The notes: a model not told the origin generated them from the letters alone. 64,000 bases of DNA from Diadema setosum (GCA_033980235.1 CM067067.1:18543239-18607238); one strand, 5' to 3'. Counted from the first letter of the stretch, positions 12,830 through 24,965 are shown. Made by a program: numbers and translations.

Positions 12830-12990
12830 TCAAATTCAATTCAAATTCAATCATAGTTTATTTCCAATCAACGAAAATCAAAACGTAATACAAAGTATAC
12901 ATATCATAAAATGATATTGTCTACACTTTTACAAAAGGTTCATGTAATATACGAAATAAATTATATACATCAACATATGTACAATAATCA
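12830..12990 (-). repeat. Retrotransposon 3' tail with (TTCAA)n-type end
   Basis: A CAAATTCAATTCAAATTCAA run leads into TTTATTTCCAATCAACGAAA and ATACAAAGTATACAT. The same order (TTCAA repeat, TTTATTT/TTTTCAT, ATACAAAGTAT) recurs at 27432 and 37451. Read on the minus strand this is a 3' untranslated end with a short tandem tail, as in LINEs. Upstream on the minus strand (13116-13313) lies an open frame that may be part of the same degenerate element, but I cannot assign it. Confidence 0.5.
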
Positions 12991-13635
12991 GAAGGAACGA
13001 TGCGTATACATGTATACTTCGCGAGCTTTCAGAAAATAACTTCAATTTTGGAAAATAGCGATCCACAAAAAAGCTAAGCTTGTAGGACGTGGATCCCTAG
13101 ATTTTTGGCATCATGCTACTGAAAACTAAGCCTATTTCTTTTAATTATTACATTTGTTTGATTGAGAACATTTGAATATTTGAAGTTTGAGTGTAAATGA
13201 GTTGTGTTAACCATATAAGGCTTTAATTGGGAATTGAAGTCAGATGATGATGCTATTGTATAAAACTTCCAGTAATTACTCTTGAACACAAAAGGAGTGT
13301 CAATAAAATGCATTCAGAACAAATCAAAGAATCAACCTTTTCTGAGTTAAAAAAAAAAATGTAGGCCCAACATTTTTTAGAGAAATTAATGAAACATGAC
13401 TTACAGAAAACAGAAGCTGGTGCTTAATATATTCTATGCAGTCATTGAAATGAGATCAGTGCTATACAACCTATATGTAAACACAGACTACCACTGTTAT
13501 CAGCTTCTTTAAGTGGTAATGACATTTTAAATGTTTATCTTATTTCACCTAAATATATCCCTGCTTTATGCCTTTTATTGCACTTCACCATTTCATCAGC
13601 GGTATCTCTGCCAAGTACATTTGCTAGTAAAGTAA

Positions 13636-13920
13636 CTTGACCACAGGGGTGTAGCCCCATTGGTAAGAGGAAGCGCGCAAGAAATCTGCACGGGGGTCAC
13701 TGGCGGACATTTCCACGCACACCCCTCCGGGCACGAACAACCCAATCAATATCTTTCCTGTTTCCTCTCTCCGCGTACCTGTGCGGGTCCAGAGATTAAA
13801 TGGCAAAAACTGAAATCGATACGTATTCCTCTTCATCCACGAGCGAGCGAGTGAACGAGTGAGCAAGTGAAGGAATGACGGTGGAGGATATGGAGGGGAC
13901 GTTACCCCCTACCCCCAAGT
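13636..13920. other. GC- and CpG-rich block, possible SINE-like repeat
   Basis: This block is clearly richer in GC and CpG than its neighbours. It starts GGGGTGTAGCCCCATTGGTA, which vaguely resembles a tRNA-derived A box, and has GTGCGGGTCCAGAGATTAA about 130 bases later as a very weak B-box candidate. It then enters a run of GAGCGAGCGAGTGAACGAGT. A tRNA-derived SINE is possible but not shown; no second copy is visible in the window. Confidence 0.2.
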
Positions 13921-13989
13921 AAATTTGTCAGCGTCCAATGAGTGATTACCGAGGATGTGGGGTTTGGATGAGAGACTAAGCTCCCCAGG

Positions 13990-15844
13990 TCATTTGCTTC
14001 TCATGGAGGGACCCACCGGTAATTCATGATCATTTGCCCAGGAATGATTACGGGAAGTTGTGAATATAATTGCTTCCGGAGGGATATTGCCATAGTCCCA
14101 TCTTCGTAACTCCACATCAGCATCAGAAAACTTTCAGCTTGTGAATGGGCGACCGCAGCAGAATGCGCAAAACCAACATGTCTGCTAAGAATTGGGTAAT
14201 CAATATTTGCCCAGTGGGCAAGAAGTATCTTATGCTGCCTTCCATGATGTACAAACATCACTCATTCTGAAATGTAGTTTGCTGGCCTAATATGAAATAG
14301 ATAAATACACCCGATAGTCAAGGCATCAAAAATATAAATGCAAATAATATCGATTTTGCACCAGAAGATGCTGGTACCACCGCTACAGAGAATTATTCTT
14401 TTTATATAAAATAGCGTTGATCATAAAGTCTGCATGGCAGGAGATTTCCAACCTGGGTGTAGCTATGTTTGAATCAACTCATCTCTTCAGGCGTTAGAAA
14501 AAAACACTTTTTGTGAGCCTTTTTGCAAGCAGTTTTTACAATAATTGGGCAAATCAGATCAGCTGTCCTGCCAATTTTGGCTACATACTGTCTGTATATT
14601 TTTCCTCTGCTGCAGTGCTTACCTGTACATTCTGTCCTGAAAGAGAGGACTGAAATCAAGCAGTCCTGTGGTTGCATGCTTACAAACATTTTCTATTTCA
14701 TTGCATTAAATCCTAATTCAAATTCAGATCACAATTTACCTAGAAAATGTTCTATTGACCTACTCTACCTTGCCAGTTTAAAGACAAAATTACTGGGGAA
14801 AAAAGAAGAAGATATATAAAAAGCAGTACCCTACCTGCACTATTTCTTGAATTGGTTGATTTATCTATCTAAACCCAATATCATTAAAAAAAAAAGGGGG
14901 GAGGGGCTAGCAGCTGTTGTACAGCTGTATTGTTGTTTTTCTTTTACAGAACAGCTTTGGCTGTATTTTTAGCAGTTTATAAGAAATGACATTATACACT
15001 AAAATGTGTATTTTTAATTATATTGTAGATGGGCGATGCCTGTTAGCATTCCAAGGAATTTATTTGTCCTAAAATCATATGAATCTTATATCAAAGCTTG
15101 ATTTCAGTGCTTTGAAGTACTATGTGCACTAAAAATACCTACCAAAGTTGTAGATGTAAGAAATTGGCTGTCCTTTCAAGTAATATCCTGCCTTTGAAGA
15201 AGATGTGAGGGAAAATTCAATTATAACTTGGAATTTGTTCTGTGACTGTTGGTAGAAAGGAATAGTATCATCAAGTGTATTTAGGTATCATTATTATTAT
15301 GTGACCCCTGTATGAATGTTCTACATTGCATCTTCATAGACAGAAATATTCGAAAGCATAGAAAAAAATGTCAGTATTAGTTTGGCCAAAAAAAACAAAA
15401 ACAAAAACAAAAAGAAAAAAGAAGAAGCTAAAAACTTTTCAGGATTGTAATTTGATAATCAAATTGCACTCTTTTCGAAGTAATTGTTTATTTTATTTTC
15501 TCATAATGTTTAATAAAAAGGACAACTGAGCTCATTATTTTTATGATGGTAGGCTATTACATATGTAGGCCTCAATATTTCTTGGTACTTACTTGTAATG
15601 TATGGTAAGATTGTGCTGGTAATTCTATTCATGTAATAGGTATAATGACAGAAGTGTAAGTTTCAAGGATTTATCATCTTTGCCTGGAGCAAGTTTTGCT
15701 TATGTTTGGAAATTCTATATGACTTTTCAGGAAAGATTGTTGAATTCCGTTCTTTCTGTTATACAGATCTGCTATCTGGAATTTGAAAGATCATGTCTCC
15801 TCATCTTATGAAAACAAATGAACTGGAGACAGTTTTAACCTGAA
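13990..15844. other. Unique non-coding stretch
   Basis: No supported feature. There is an A-run/G-run at about 14886-14903 and an A-rich CAAAAA stretch at about 15389-15420. Confidence 0.45.
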
Positions 15845-16025
15845 TGGGCCCCGTTGCAAGAAAGTTGCAATCAATTGCAAATAATTGCTAATTTTGAAAC
15901 AACCATTCTGATTGGCTCAGGGTCTGCCCTATTAAGAAGACATGCATGCAACAATGATTTTGATTGGCCAGTGGCAATCAGTTGCAAGTTGCGTTTAAAC
16001 GCAAAGTTTCAAGCAACGGGGCCCA
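15845..16025. mobile_element. MITE with TGGGCCCCGTTGC ends
   Basis: Perfect terminal inverted repeat TGGGCCCCGTTGC / GCAACGGGGCCCA bounding 181 bases. Subterminal blocks GTTGCAATCAATTGCAA and GGCAATCAGTTGCAAGTTGC also pair in inverted orientation. There is no internal coding capacity. It resembles the shorter element at 37762-37876, whose ends also begin GGGCCC. Superfamily unknown. Confidence 0.75.
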
Positions 16026-16439
16026 GGATGTTTCATTCAGATAAATGATAATGATATGGAATGCCTTTTTTTTTTAATGACTGGAAATATAGATCAGAGC
16101 ACTCTTTCAGAGGAAGAGAGGTCTTATTAGGAGAAAAGAAAATAACTTTGCAGTGAATCGCGACCAAGATTGATCTTTCTATGAAATGTGTGACTAATCT
16201 AATAAAATTACAGTGTACATGCAAAGCATTAAAGAAAAATACATCCGTGATACCATCGCTTCATGGAAATAGCACCATTGGAGTTATGATAGCATTATTA
16301 TTACAGCAATCAATAGAGAAATCTGTGCTATTAATCATCTTTTCTACAGTAGGATCACAGTGAAAATAACATATGAGAATTCATGCAATTCCTAGCAATA
16401 AATCATTTCCACAACATCATCACAGTGAAAAGTATTCAC

Positions 16440-16478
16440 ACGCACACAACACACACACACACACAAACACACACACTA
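16440..16478. repeat. (AC)n microsatellite
   Basis: Imperfect CA/AC repeats with AACACACAC interruptions. The flanks from 16026 to 16840 hold nothing else that I can support. Confidence 0.9.
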
Positions 16479-16840
16479 AATGCTTAAACTGAGAGTTTTA
16501 TTAAGTCCATTGAATTCAGATGAATGCTTAAGAAATATGTACAGGGATATACCCGGAGTAAAAAAAAACCAACAACAACAACTGAACTTTGGATGTTCTT
16601 TTGTCTGTGACATCAATGGTATCAGCTTTTCTTTCTCATCTCCCAAATTCCACTATGATTCATTTGAAGATGGCATTTTATGAATATGACCACATAACCT
16701 TCTGACACATTCATGTTATTAATTCTTTTTTTTTGGGGGGGGGGAGCGAAGGTACTTCATATTTAAGATACATATACCATGTATTTAGTGAGTCTAATTT
16801 TTTGCAAATCATGACATCATGGCCACATCCCTTCCCACAG

Positions 16841-17040
16841 GCTGGCAATTGGTGCGCCTAGCGATGACATCATTCACATTCTGAATCTAGGAGGATGTGA
16901 AATCGGTGGCATTGGGCGTGCTGGAGAACCAGGAGCATGCAAAGTTCCTTTAAATGACATCATTACCTTGCCATTAATCTACGTCCAGGATGTGAAATCA
17001 CAAAGTCCCTATAATCTTGACTGGAGGCAACCATCAACAA
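16841..17040 (+). CDS. Weak coding candidate behind a strong splice acceptor
   Basis: The acceptor context is excellent (CATCCCTTCCCACAG before 16841). The following frame is open: LAIGAPSDDIIHILNLGG then CEIGGIGRAGEPGACKV, continuing into the transposon that starts at 17043. No good donor is visible before the transposon (only GTGAAA near 16990), and the open frame runs on into repeat DNA, so the 3' limit given is arbitrary. I recognise no domain. It may be a chance frame or a decayed exon cut by the insertion. Confidence 0.18.
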
Positions 17041-18073
17041 TAGGCCCATTTACACTTACTTGGAAAAATCATGATTTTTCTAAATTCGCGACATTTGGGT
17101 GTAAGTTGCTAAGCAACTGCTCCCAAACACCCTCGAAACATCGCCAGAAAAATCGCCAGCTGGAGTGCGATTTTTTGAAACATCGCGATGTTTGAGGCGA
17201 AGTTTAGCGAGTGTAAACCCAAGCTGCAGAAATATCGTGATTTTTCATCACGTGACTTTCGGTATCGGATTGCACCGGGAGTTTACGCGCGCTCCCGATC
17301 CCTCTTTGGAACATGTAGAGTACGTCGGCCACTGGCCAGAGTACAGTGTACATGCTGTACAGGTAAACGGCCGATCCTCGGCTCGTGGTCTCTCACCTTC
17401 CTGATGAAACTATACTGTATATGAAAACAAGTAACAAACCTGAAGTTCTCCAACCACGTGTCATCACCCCATAACGACTTTACAAAATAATGTTCTCCCA
17501 GAAATGCGTTGATTTTGGAGTGCCCATACTGCTCTTGGTATACGTTGATTTTGTGGAATAGGAGTACGTAACAAGTGTCGGTAAAACAATGGTGAGTTCT
17601 TGCTGTCGCCTGATGAAATACCAGTCCTAAAAAATGAGCCTACTTCTCACTTTCGTCATATCGGCGAAATTTCATGATCCTCCTGAATGTTACTTTCATC
17701 AACTTTCCCATACTAAGCTGAAGTTTTACACACCTGCTATGTATGTGATCTAATATAGCAAGCTATATAGTTTTACCGTAAGTTCACACTCTCGAGAAAC
17801 ACAAATTTATGTGTGCCTTGGACTGATAAAAAGCCCTGGCTCAACGTTGTTAACCAGCTAGCTAGCTGTGAGCAAAATAGACTGCACGAATAGCCTGCGC
17901 TTCTACTCGTCTACCACGTTGTAGAGAGGTAAATTACACATGCCCACTACTGATCAAAAAATTGTGATGTTTTGTGAAGCTCAAGCTTCGCATGCTTTTT
18001 CGCAAGTGTAAACGGTGGAACCAAAATATCGCGATTTTAAAAATCGCCCTGTTAGTAGGTGTAAATGCGGCTA
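17041..18073. mobile_element. 1-kb TIR element, ends GGCCCATTTACAC
   Basis: The left end is TA then GGCCCATTTACACTTACT. The right end, reverse-complemented, is TA then GCCGCATTTACACCTACT, an 18-base terminal inverted repeat with three mismatches. Motifs related to GTGTAAAC and AAAATCGCGATTTT recur just inside both ends (17195-17220 and 17995-18040), giving a second inner layer of inverted repeats. The interior is more CpG-rich than its flanks. There is no transposase frame, so the element is non-autonomous. TA may be the target duplication, but a longer duplication starting with TA cannot be excluded. Confidence 0.65.
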
Positions 18074-18125
18074 ATGAGCATATGCTTCAATTGATGCACA
18101 TCGCTGGAGGATGCTATTTGTGCTT

Positions 18126-18480
18126 TTTCAAATGTACCCAGGTGAGCAGCGAATGAAGATTAATGCAATTGGACCACCCCTGAATCCCAAAGCTACCGGA
18201 TCTTTAAAGGCAATATTCTCCTTTTTATTTTTTAAAGACTCTCTTTACACACACATGCTCACATTCACTCTAATGTAACTACTGTAAAAGTAGAAATTAA
18301 TGTCCAGCTGAGCGTGAAAAATTACCTATGCCAAAATATCCACTTTTACAGTATTGGGCCACCCCTGAAGCCCCAAGCTACCAGGTCTTTTAAGGCAATA
18401 TTCTTGGCATTTTTTTTTTCCTCAAGACTTTTTCTACACACACATACTCACATTTACTCAAATGTACCTAGGTACTCAAA
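18126..18480. repeat. 185-bp tandem duplication, about two units
   Basis: The block CCACCCCTGAA..CCCAAAGCTACC recurs 185 bases later (18174 and 18359), with shared AGGCAATATTCT, ACACACACAT.CTCACATT and AAATGTACC. The copies have diverged, so the duplication is not recent. Confidence 0.7.
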
Positions 18481-18489
18481 GAGACACAC

Positions 18490-19195
18490 ACACAATCTCA
18501 GGTTTCACATCTCCATGTGACATGCTCACCCACAGCAGTGCTTCAGGGCTTTTTTATCACAAGAGCTGAGCCCGATAGCACTCGCAAGTTTAAGGTTGCA
18601 GAGAGTAGGTTGCATTGCCCTGCAGTAAACTTTGGAATAAGGACTTGGGGCATGTTTTAAAAAGATAACAGATACCAACTCCCTCCTTTTAAACCCCCAA
18701 CTAAAGTTATTGTCATGATTGTTGATGTGTTGGTTTGCCTCACATTTTTTTTAATCATTGTTTCCTCACACACCTCAAGAGGTTCTGAATATGATAATCA
18801 TGAAATTTTACATGAATGTAGAATGTATGAAAAGAACATATCATAAGTGTTTTAATTTCCACCGATGTGGCAGAGAGAATTTAGCCTGCTGTCAGGGATT
18901 ATTTTTAGCTTTCCCTCCATTTTCAAGACCATTTAGTGTGGACTATCAACATACATCTTGGTTCACAACCTATTGTGGGATTATTCTATGTTTGTATATA
19001 TTCAGAATACGGATATTGCTTTTTTCTTTTGCATGATATGTTTTGTACACTTATATTCTTTGTTGAAAGTGAAAATGAATAAATAACATGAAAAAAGCAA
19101 TGAAATGATTTCTCCATCTGCTGTACAAGACTGAAGGGTATAAGGCATGGTCAACATTTAAGGGGTGCAATCTACTCGTTTCCCGAATATCACCA
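18490..19195. other. Unique non-coding stretch
   Basis: No feature supported. The plus-strand open frame at 18758-19036 has no splice sites or recognisable domain. Confidence 0.45.
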
Positions 19196-19199
19196 GTCT

Positions 19200-19560
19200 C
19201 TGGGCATTATGATTTGCAGATGAAACAAAAACTCAGCTGTAGTGCTTCAAAATACTTCTATAAACTGTGAGTTTACAATAGAAACGACCAATGTAAAAAA
19301 TTTGAATCAGTATGATCAGTGTCAAGTATTGTTAAATATGCAAAATGTGAACAATAGTTATAATAAAAGTGTTTCTAGACTAAACCATCTGCAGTTAATG
19401 GTTTAGTAGGAAAAATGGTGATATTTCCTTATACTTTAGGCTTTCTTACAAATTTTCTATGGTAGGATGCTTTGTGATACCACTGACATAATACACATAT
19501 GCATCAAATGTGATAACTCAAACATTTTTAAAATCACTGCTCCCAATGGTAAACTGTTAA
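19200..19560 (+). mobile_element. TTAA element family A, copy 2
   Basis: This is the most decayed of three copies. Recognisable blocks in order are GATTTGCAGATGAAAC, AAGTATTGTTAAATATGCAA, GAACAATAGTTATAATAAAA, CTAGACTAAACCAT, ATACTTTAGGCTTT and CACTGCTCCCAATGGTAAAC, with TTAA at 19557-19560. The left terminus is degenerate. Confidence 0.6.
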
Positions 19561-21414
19561 TCACCTTACCCCTTTCTGTATCATCATCCTTTAATGCTAT
19601 TGGCATTGTACCTAAATATATAAGAGCTTTACAGCAAGAGAAAAGTAAATTTATACACCTTGCCACAACGCATCAAAACTTATCAATGCTTCCTGTTGCG
19701 TAATCTTGTGTTTCTCTGGGCTTGAGATGGATATCATTTGCTCATTTTTTTAAATGTCATTTTCCAGCGATGTTTCAACAGGAGTTCTTCATTAACCACT
19801 TTCAGACCAAAGAAATGCAATATGTGCACCAGGGCCAACCTACATGTATTGTATAGTGCCCAGTGTGAAAGGGGTATATTTGACCGAGGAATGTTTGGAT
19901 TACTACATTTCATAAAGTCCAAATTTGACAGTAACTGGCATAATACTCCCCACAGTCTTTTCAGAGCACATTGGTATGGGAACTTGGGGAGCAGGTCTCT
20001 CTTGTCATAATTGTGTAAAGTTTTCAATTCCAGCCTTATTCATATAAAACTAAAAATGTGAGGTTCAATTCAATCGCTGGGAGTAGACCACCCCCATCAG
20101 TCTTTCATCCGCTCATTAGCTCTTCCATAATGTCTGATTGGTGTTAATGCGTTGACAGGGATGGGGGGTGGGGGTGGGAGGGACGGAAGGAGGCTGGTGA
20201 AGGGGAAAGAGGTTGACTCAGAACTCAAAAAGCCTTTTAGGAGAGCAGGCAAGCCCAATTATCAATGTGCGATAAATTAATAACTTCCTAGTCCGAGGTG
20301 TGTGATAATTCGTTAAGTGAACAGAGAGTTACTCCACCATATTTTTGGGGGACTGGTAGAGGGCGGAGAGAGGGAGAAACTGTGGGAATTGTGCCTCCAG
20401 CAGGAGTATAGGAAGGAAGTGGCACTGTTTCCTGTTATTGTGTGGTAAGCACAATGTTTGTAACTTTGACATTTGTGGAATGAAAATGGGGGAATGAATT
20501 GAATGAGAAGAACAGATGTGTATCTATATTTATATTTACAAGGAGATGTTGTCACTGTGTATTAGTGGTGGTGTAAAGCATTCTTCATTTTTCTTTCTTT
20601 CTCTACTTGTTCTACCCTTGAGGATTGTAGATGTGCATCTACTTGTGAGAAGTAAAGCGTCAAGCTCTATGTGGGTTGTTGCAAACCTGTATTAGGACCA
20701 TTTCTCGGTTACATTGAATGGACAATTATGCATGAAATGAAAAACATGTATAACACTTGATCATTATTCTCCTTGAAATCAAAATGCAAAAAATTGTAAA
20801 CTAAGATACCGGATGTCATATTTTTGCCTGAATCTGAAATTCATATTGATGTAGGCCCTACATGTAAATAAATGGTTGAATGTCAATCAATCAGTAAAGA
20901 CTAGCACACTATAGCTAACCATATTATTTACCCTTTTTTGTTCAGGCTTTCTCTTAAAATATGAGTTGAAATGTTCAACAAATCCAGCATTTAGATCCCC
21001 AGGACAAAGTATGTTTTGTAGTCCTTCCAGATAATATATTCTGCTCATCACCTAGATTCTAGAGAACTACCAAGGCAGTCCCAAAGTGTTGCCCAATTTT
21101 GAATATAATGCCTGGTTTGATGTTGGAAGCATCTCTTGTTCCGTGAGCTGAATATCTCAAGATAGGAAATGTACCATCGGTGCCACATGTCATAAATATG
21201 CATGAGGGTATTGCTGAATTGTTTTGTGGTGTACCATTTCATCCCGGGAGTGCCAAATCAATGCATTTAAAATCAAGTGCATGCATGCTAGTGTTGTATG
21301 TCTTTGTCTCATGTTTGCCCCATTTGGTCAGTCTGTCTTGTGTATGTAATGCAATCTATCTTCTTCATTCTGGTTTTGTTCTTATTTATAGACAGATAGA
21401 CAGATATAGATATA
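19561..21414. other. Unique non-coding stretch with a G-rich run
   Basis: A purine/G-rich strand at about 20158-20215 (GGGGGGTGGGGGTGGGAGGG) contains four or more G runs close together, so it could form a G-quadruplex; that is inferred from pattern alone. No gene or element boundary seen. Confidence 0.45.
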
Positions 21415-21416
21415 CA

Positions 21417-21508
21417 GTGTGTCCCAGAAAAAAATAGAAAGAAAGAAACCGAGTTTTATTGCAACTTTTTTTGCTATCAAAATAATAAATATGCTTTATA
21501 AGATAAAC
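21417..21508 (+). mobile_element. Truncated end of a CAGTGTGTCC element
   Basis: CAGTGTGTCCCAGAAAAAAA followed by TTTTATTGCAACTTTTTTTG and TATCAAAATAATAAAT matches the terminus of the larger element at 21763-23107. The match stops where a retrotransposon 3' tail begins, so this is a single orphan end cut off by a later insertion. Confidence 0.6.
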
Positions 21509-21760
21509 ATTCAATTCAATTCAAAGTTTATTTCATTTTTCAACAAAACATATATGTTACACTTCTTTTAACATTATGCAATGAAAAGAGTGTACAATAA
21601 TTGAGAACCTTATAGTAATTATACATTGTAGAAAAAAAAAAAAGAAACAGAAGTGGTCAAAATGAAGTACATGTATAACCTTGCTTACAGTGCGAAAAAT
21701 GGAGAGACCCACTAAAAAGACAGAGCTTGTAGAAAACATGAATAGAAAGATGAGCTTCTG
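21509..21760 (-). repeat. Retrotransposon 3' tail
   Basis: ATTCAATTCAATTCAAAG followed by TTTATTTCATTTTTCAACAA is the same kind of tail as at 36223 (ATTCAATTCA... TTTATTTCATTTTTCGAAAA). The tandem TTCAA block would be the 3' terminus of a minus-strand non-LTR element inserted at the truncated element end to its left. The upstream limit is approximate. Confidence 0.5.
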
Positions 21761-21762
21761 TC

Positions 21763-23107
21763 AAGATATCATAGCGACATGTCATATACAGTGTGTCCAA
21801 GCAAAAACAAAACCAAGTTTCATTGCAACTTTTTGCTATCAAAATCATAAATTTGCTTTTTGAGATGTACATGAATGGAAAGATATATGCTTCTCTTCTT
21901 TTGTTTGATGCACAACTCAGCGTTCATGACGAGTTAGAACAATGGACAATGGCATATATATCACTATCAAATTTTCACTTGCACTTTGAGTAAGTTTTCA
22001 GGCCTATTCTGCTATAGAAAACTTAATTTTAAAAATGTTCCAATTTTACCCATATAGATGGATAGTTAAACAAAGAGCCATTTAGCTCACCAAACTTAAC
22101 AGTTAAAGGACAAGTTCACCTTCATAAACATAAGGATTGAGAGAATGCAGCAATATTAGTAGAACACATCAGTGAAAGTTTGAGGAAAATTGGACAATCG
22201 ATGCAAAAGTTATGAATTTTTAAAATTTTTTTGTTGGAACCGCTGGATGAGGAGACAATACTAAGGCTCGTGATGTCATATGAGTACAGCAGTATAAAGA
22301 AAATGTAAAGAAAATTCAACATATTTTCACTTTCAAAAGATGAAATTTTGTGAAATTCTCTTTATATTTTCCTTATATTGTTGTACACATGTGACATCAT
22401 ACACTGCAGTAGTCTTCTCATCCAGCGGAGACTGCACAAAAACTTCAAAAATTCATAACTTTTGAAAGGATTGTCCGATTTTCCCCAAACTTTCAGTGAT
22501 CAGTGTGTTCTACTAATATTGCTACATTCTCTCAATCCTTATATTAATGAAGGTGAACTTGTCCTTTAACTATAGCCTTCATGATTTGATGCATTTACCC
22601 AAACATGAGGAAGTGATAAAAGGGAATTCACTTGCACAAATATTGAGCCCATTGTCTACTGCTGAGTCAGGAAAGTTGAATGCTTGTTTTTTAGCATTCC
22701 CACAAATAGGTAGAAATGAAGCATGATTTCATGCAACTTTTTCTCGAGCATGTGTCATTCACATTTTACACGTAAGGTCTCATATGAATGAAGAAAGTGT
22801 GGATATTTTAGCTCTGAACTTTGTTTTTCTACAAAGATGTCAGTAAAAATCTGAAAAACACATTCAAAGTTTCAGTTGGCATGTGCAAATGAAACTTTGG
22901 TAGTACCACTGTCCATTGTTCTAACTCAGTCATGCATAGATTATGAACACCGAGTTATGCATCAGATGAAAGAAAAGAAGTGCATACCTTTCCATTCATG
23001 TACACCTTAAGAAACAAATTTATGATTTTGATAGTGAAAAGTTGCAATGAAACTTGATTTTGTTTTTTCTTGGACACACTGTACATGACCTGTCACTATG
23101 ATAAAGT
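21763..23107. mobile_element. Fold-back element with CAGTGTGTCC ends, split by a TTAA element
   Basis: The left arm (21763-21945) contains ATCATAGCGACATGTCAT, ACAGTGTGTCCAAGCAAAAA, TTTCATTGCAACTTTTTGC and TGATGCACAACTC. The right arm (22910-23107) carries the same blocks in reverse complement. TA lies at 21787-21788 and 23082-23083 next to CAGTGTGTCC. However, similarity continues about 24 bases outside those TAs, so the true terminus may be further out. CAGTGTGTCC resembles mariner-type ends, which is inference. The centre is occupied by another element. Confidence 0.7.
22103..22569. mobile_element. TTAA fold-back MITE nested in the previous element
   Basis: Ends are TTAA (22103-22106) AGGACAAGTTCACCTTCAT and the matching ATGAAGGTGAACTTGTCCT then TTAA (22566-22569), a perfect 19-base inverted repeat. 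The arms remain complementary most of the way in. It shares subterminal blocks with the 5690-6252 element (CATCAGTGAAAGTTTGAGG, CCAGCGG, AAAATTCATAACTTTTG-like) but has different outermost bases. No protein is encoded. Sitting inside a fold-back element, it is the younger of the two. Confidence 0.88.
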
Positions 23108-24965
23108 CATTGACATAGAGTTGGAATAAAGATGGAATATTGCAAGACATGATTTGATCAACACTATAAATAATTTTGTATTTTCCTAAAAACATACATT
23201 TTGATGTCTTCACAACTTAATATACAAATTTCAATGTCTATAATTGTTTTGTGTAACTTTTCAGATTCTATGATGCATGTTGCCATTGCGTATTGAATCT
23301 CCAGAGGTTTGAGTGCATCTTAATGTTTTTCTAAACTGTATGTGAATGTGATGATTCTCTTTCTTATGATTTTTATAACCATTTTCATACTATATTTTAC
23401 AGGTGTGTTTTTTAAAAAATCATTATTATTATTACATTAGAGGTAAACTACATATCACTGGCAATATAAAAGCCAGGAAAACTTTTAAATTCTAGCAACA
23501 TAACATGAGCATGATATTATGCAAGGAAGTTGTGAAAGAATTGGATAGTGAAGGGCATAGGTGTGCTTTGAGTCCAGTTGCATTTGTCACGAATGTGCTA
23601 ATGTAGGTACTTCAATTAGTGTGTACGTTCAATTGCTTTGGGGCAAATCGAGAAGCACTGCAGTTTCTTTTTTGGCTGTTACAGTCGGAAGCTTTTTATT
23701 GCAAATTATGAGCTATTAGTATATTCGTGAGACATCCGTTTATCACCAGTCCATTTCTTTTGTGCCCTCTTAACATTGCCGTGTAATTTCTGTCTGGTCT
23801 GGGATATATAATGACCCCTCACAATGTGACATGGTTTCACTCCTTCTCATCAACTGCGGACTGACTACTGCACGCTTTGTGTTTATGACACCAAAAAGAT
23901 TGCCCTGCTTTCAGGCAACTTGTTCCAAGCCCAGTTTTAGAACCTGCCTGCTTGAATGATGTCGCTTTTTATTGGATTTATTTGAAGGATAAGCCTTTTG
24001 TTATCCTTACTATCATTTTAATTGGCATCATCATGCACACACAAAATAAAAGTGCATTGCTTCCTTCGCATTATAAATGTAGTAGATAGTGTTTAATACA
24101 AAGAGTTTCGGGCCTAGGATCAATGAATCAAGACAGCCCACCTAGATATGGGAAGAGCAATCTAATATTGTTCTGGCTCCTGATTGCCTGTATAACTGTT
24201 CTGTCAATTGACCTAAAATTGGTGTATACTCAAGAATACATACTATTGAACATAGAAGGATGCACAAACACAGCTATCACATATATAAGTACATTTGCTT
24301 ATGTGAATGCCCTGTTGCAACAGTTAAAAAAAAATAAATCTGGTGGCTAATGTGGGGGGGGGGGGAGGGTAGAGAGAAATATGGACAATATTACACAGTA
24401 CATCTCAAGGCAAATATCCTCCTGTTCTGACATATGACAATAGACAACCGAGTAATCACACAGAGATTGCAAGGTCAGTAATGGACAGACATAACACTGG
24501 CTGTCAGATGACCCAGTCTGAGCGGGGACCTTGCCTTACAATGCCTGTTATCCAGACACTTCTTTCCTCCTATAACCTTCATCACATTGTTGCCGCCATG
24601 GCTGGACAGTATCGATGACACCTGATGCCGACAGTTTTGAGAGTGATGAGAATATGACGGTATGACAGCCATCGTTCATCATTCATACACTATAACAAGA
24701 AGCAAAAACAAACAAAACCAGGTGGTCTTTGCATATTGTTTGCTTTGGCTAATTAAAGAAATTTACTTTAGAAAAACATGTTATTCAATTCCATGCTGAT
24801 TTTCTTTTTCTTTTTTCTTTTTTCTTTTTTTTTTGGGGGGGGGGGGAGGGAGTAATTTGCTTTTAGCTACATGAATAGTATTGATTTTTGCCATAATGCT
24901 GACAAAAATTGCAGCATTACAAGGGAAGGGGAGGGGAAAGGGAGGGGGACTGCTTTTGGGTCAAT
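23108..24965. other. Unique non-coding stretch
   Basis: Poly-G runs at about 24353-24366 and 24835-24849 are the only notable features. The open frame at 24123-24350 is hydrophobic but lacks splice or family support. Confidence 0.45.

Noticed and set aside
13650..13800. tRNA gene or clear tRNA-derived SINE
   Set aside because: A- and B-box matches are poor, no cloverleaf can be drawn and no second copy is present.
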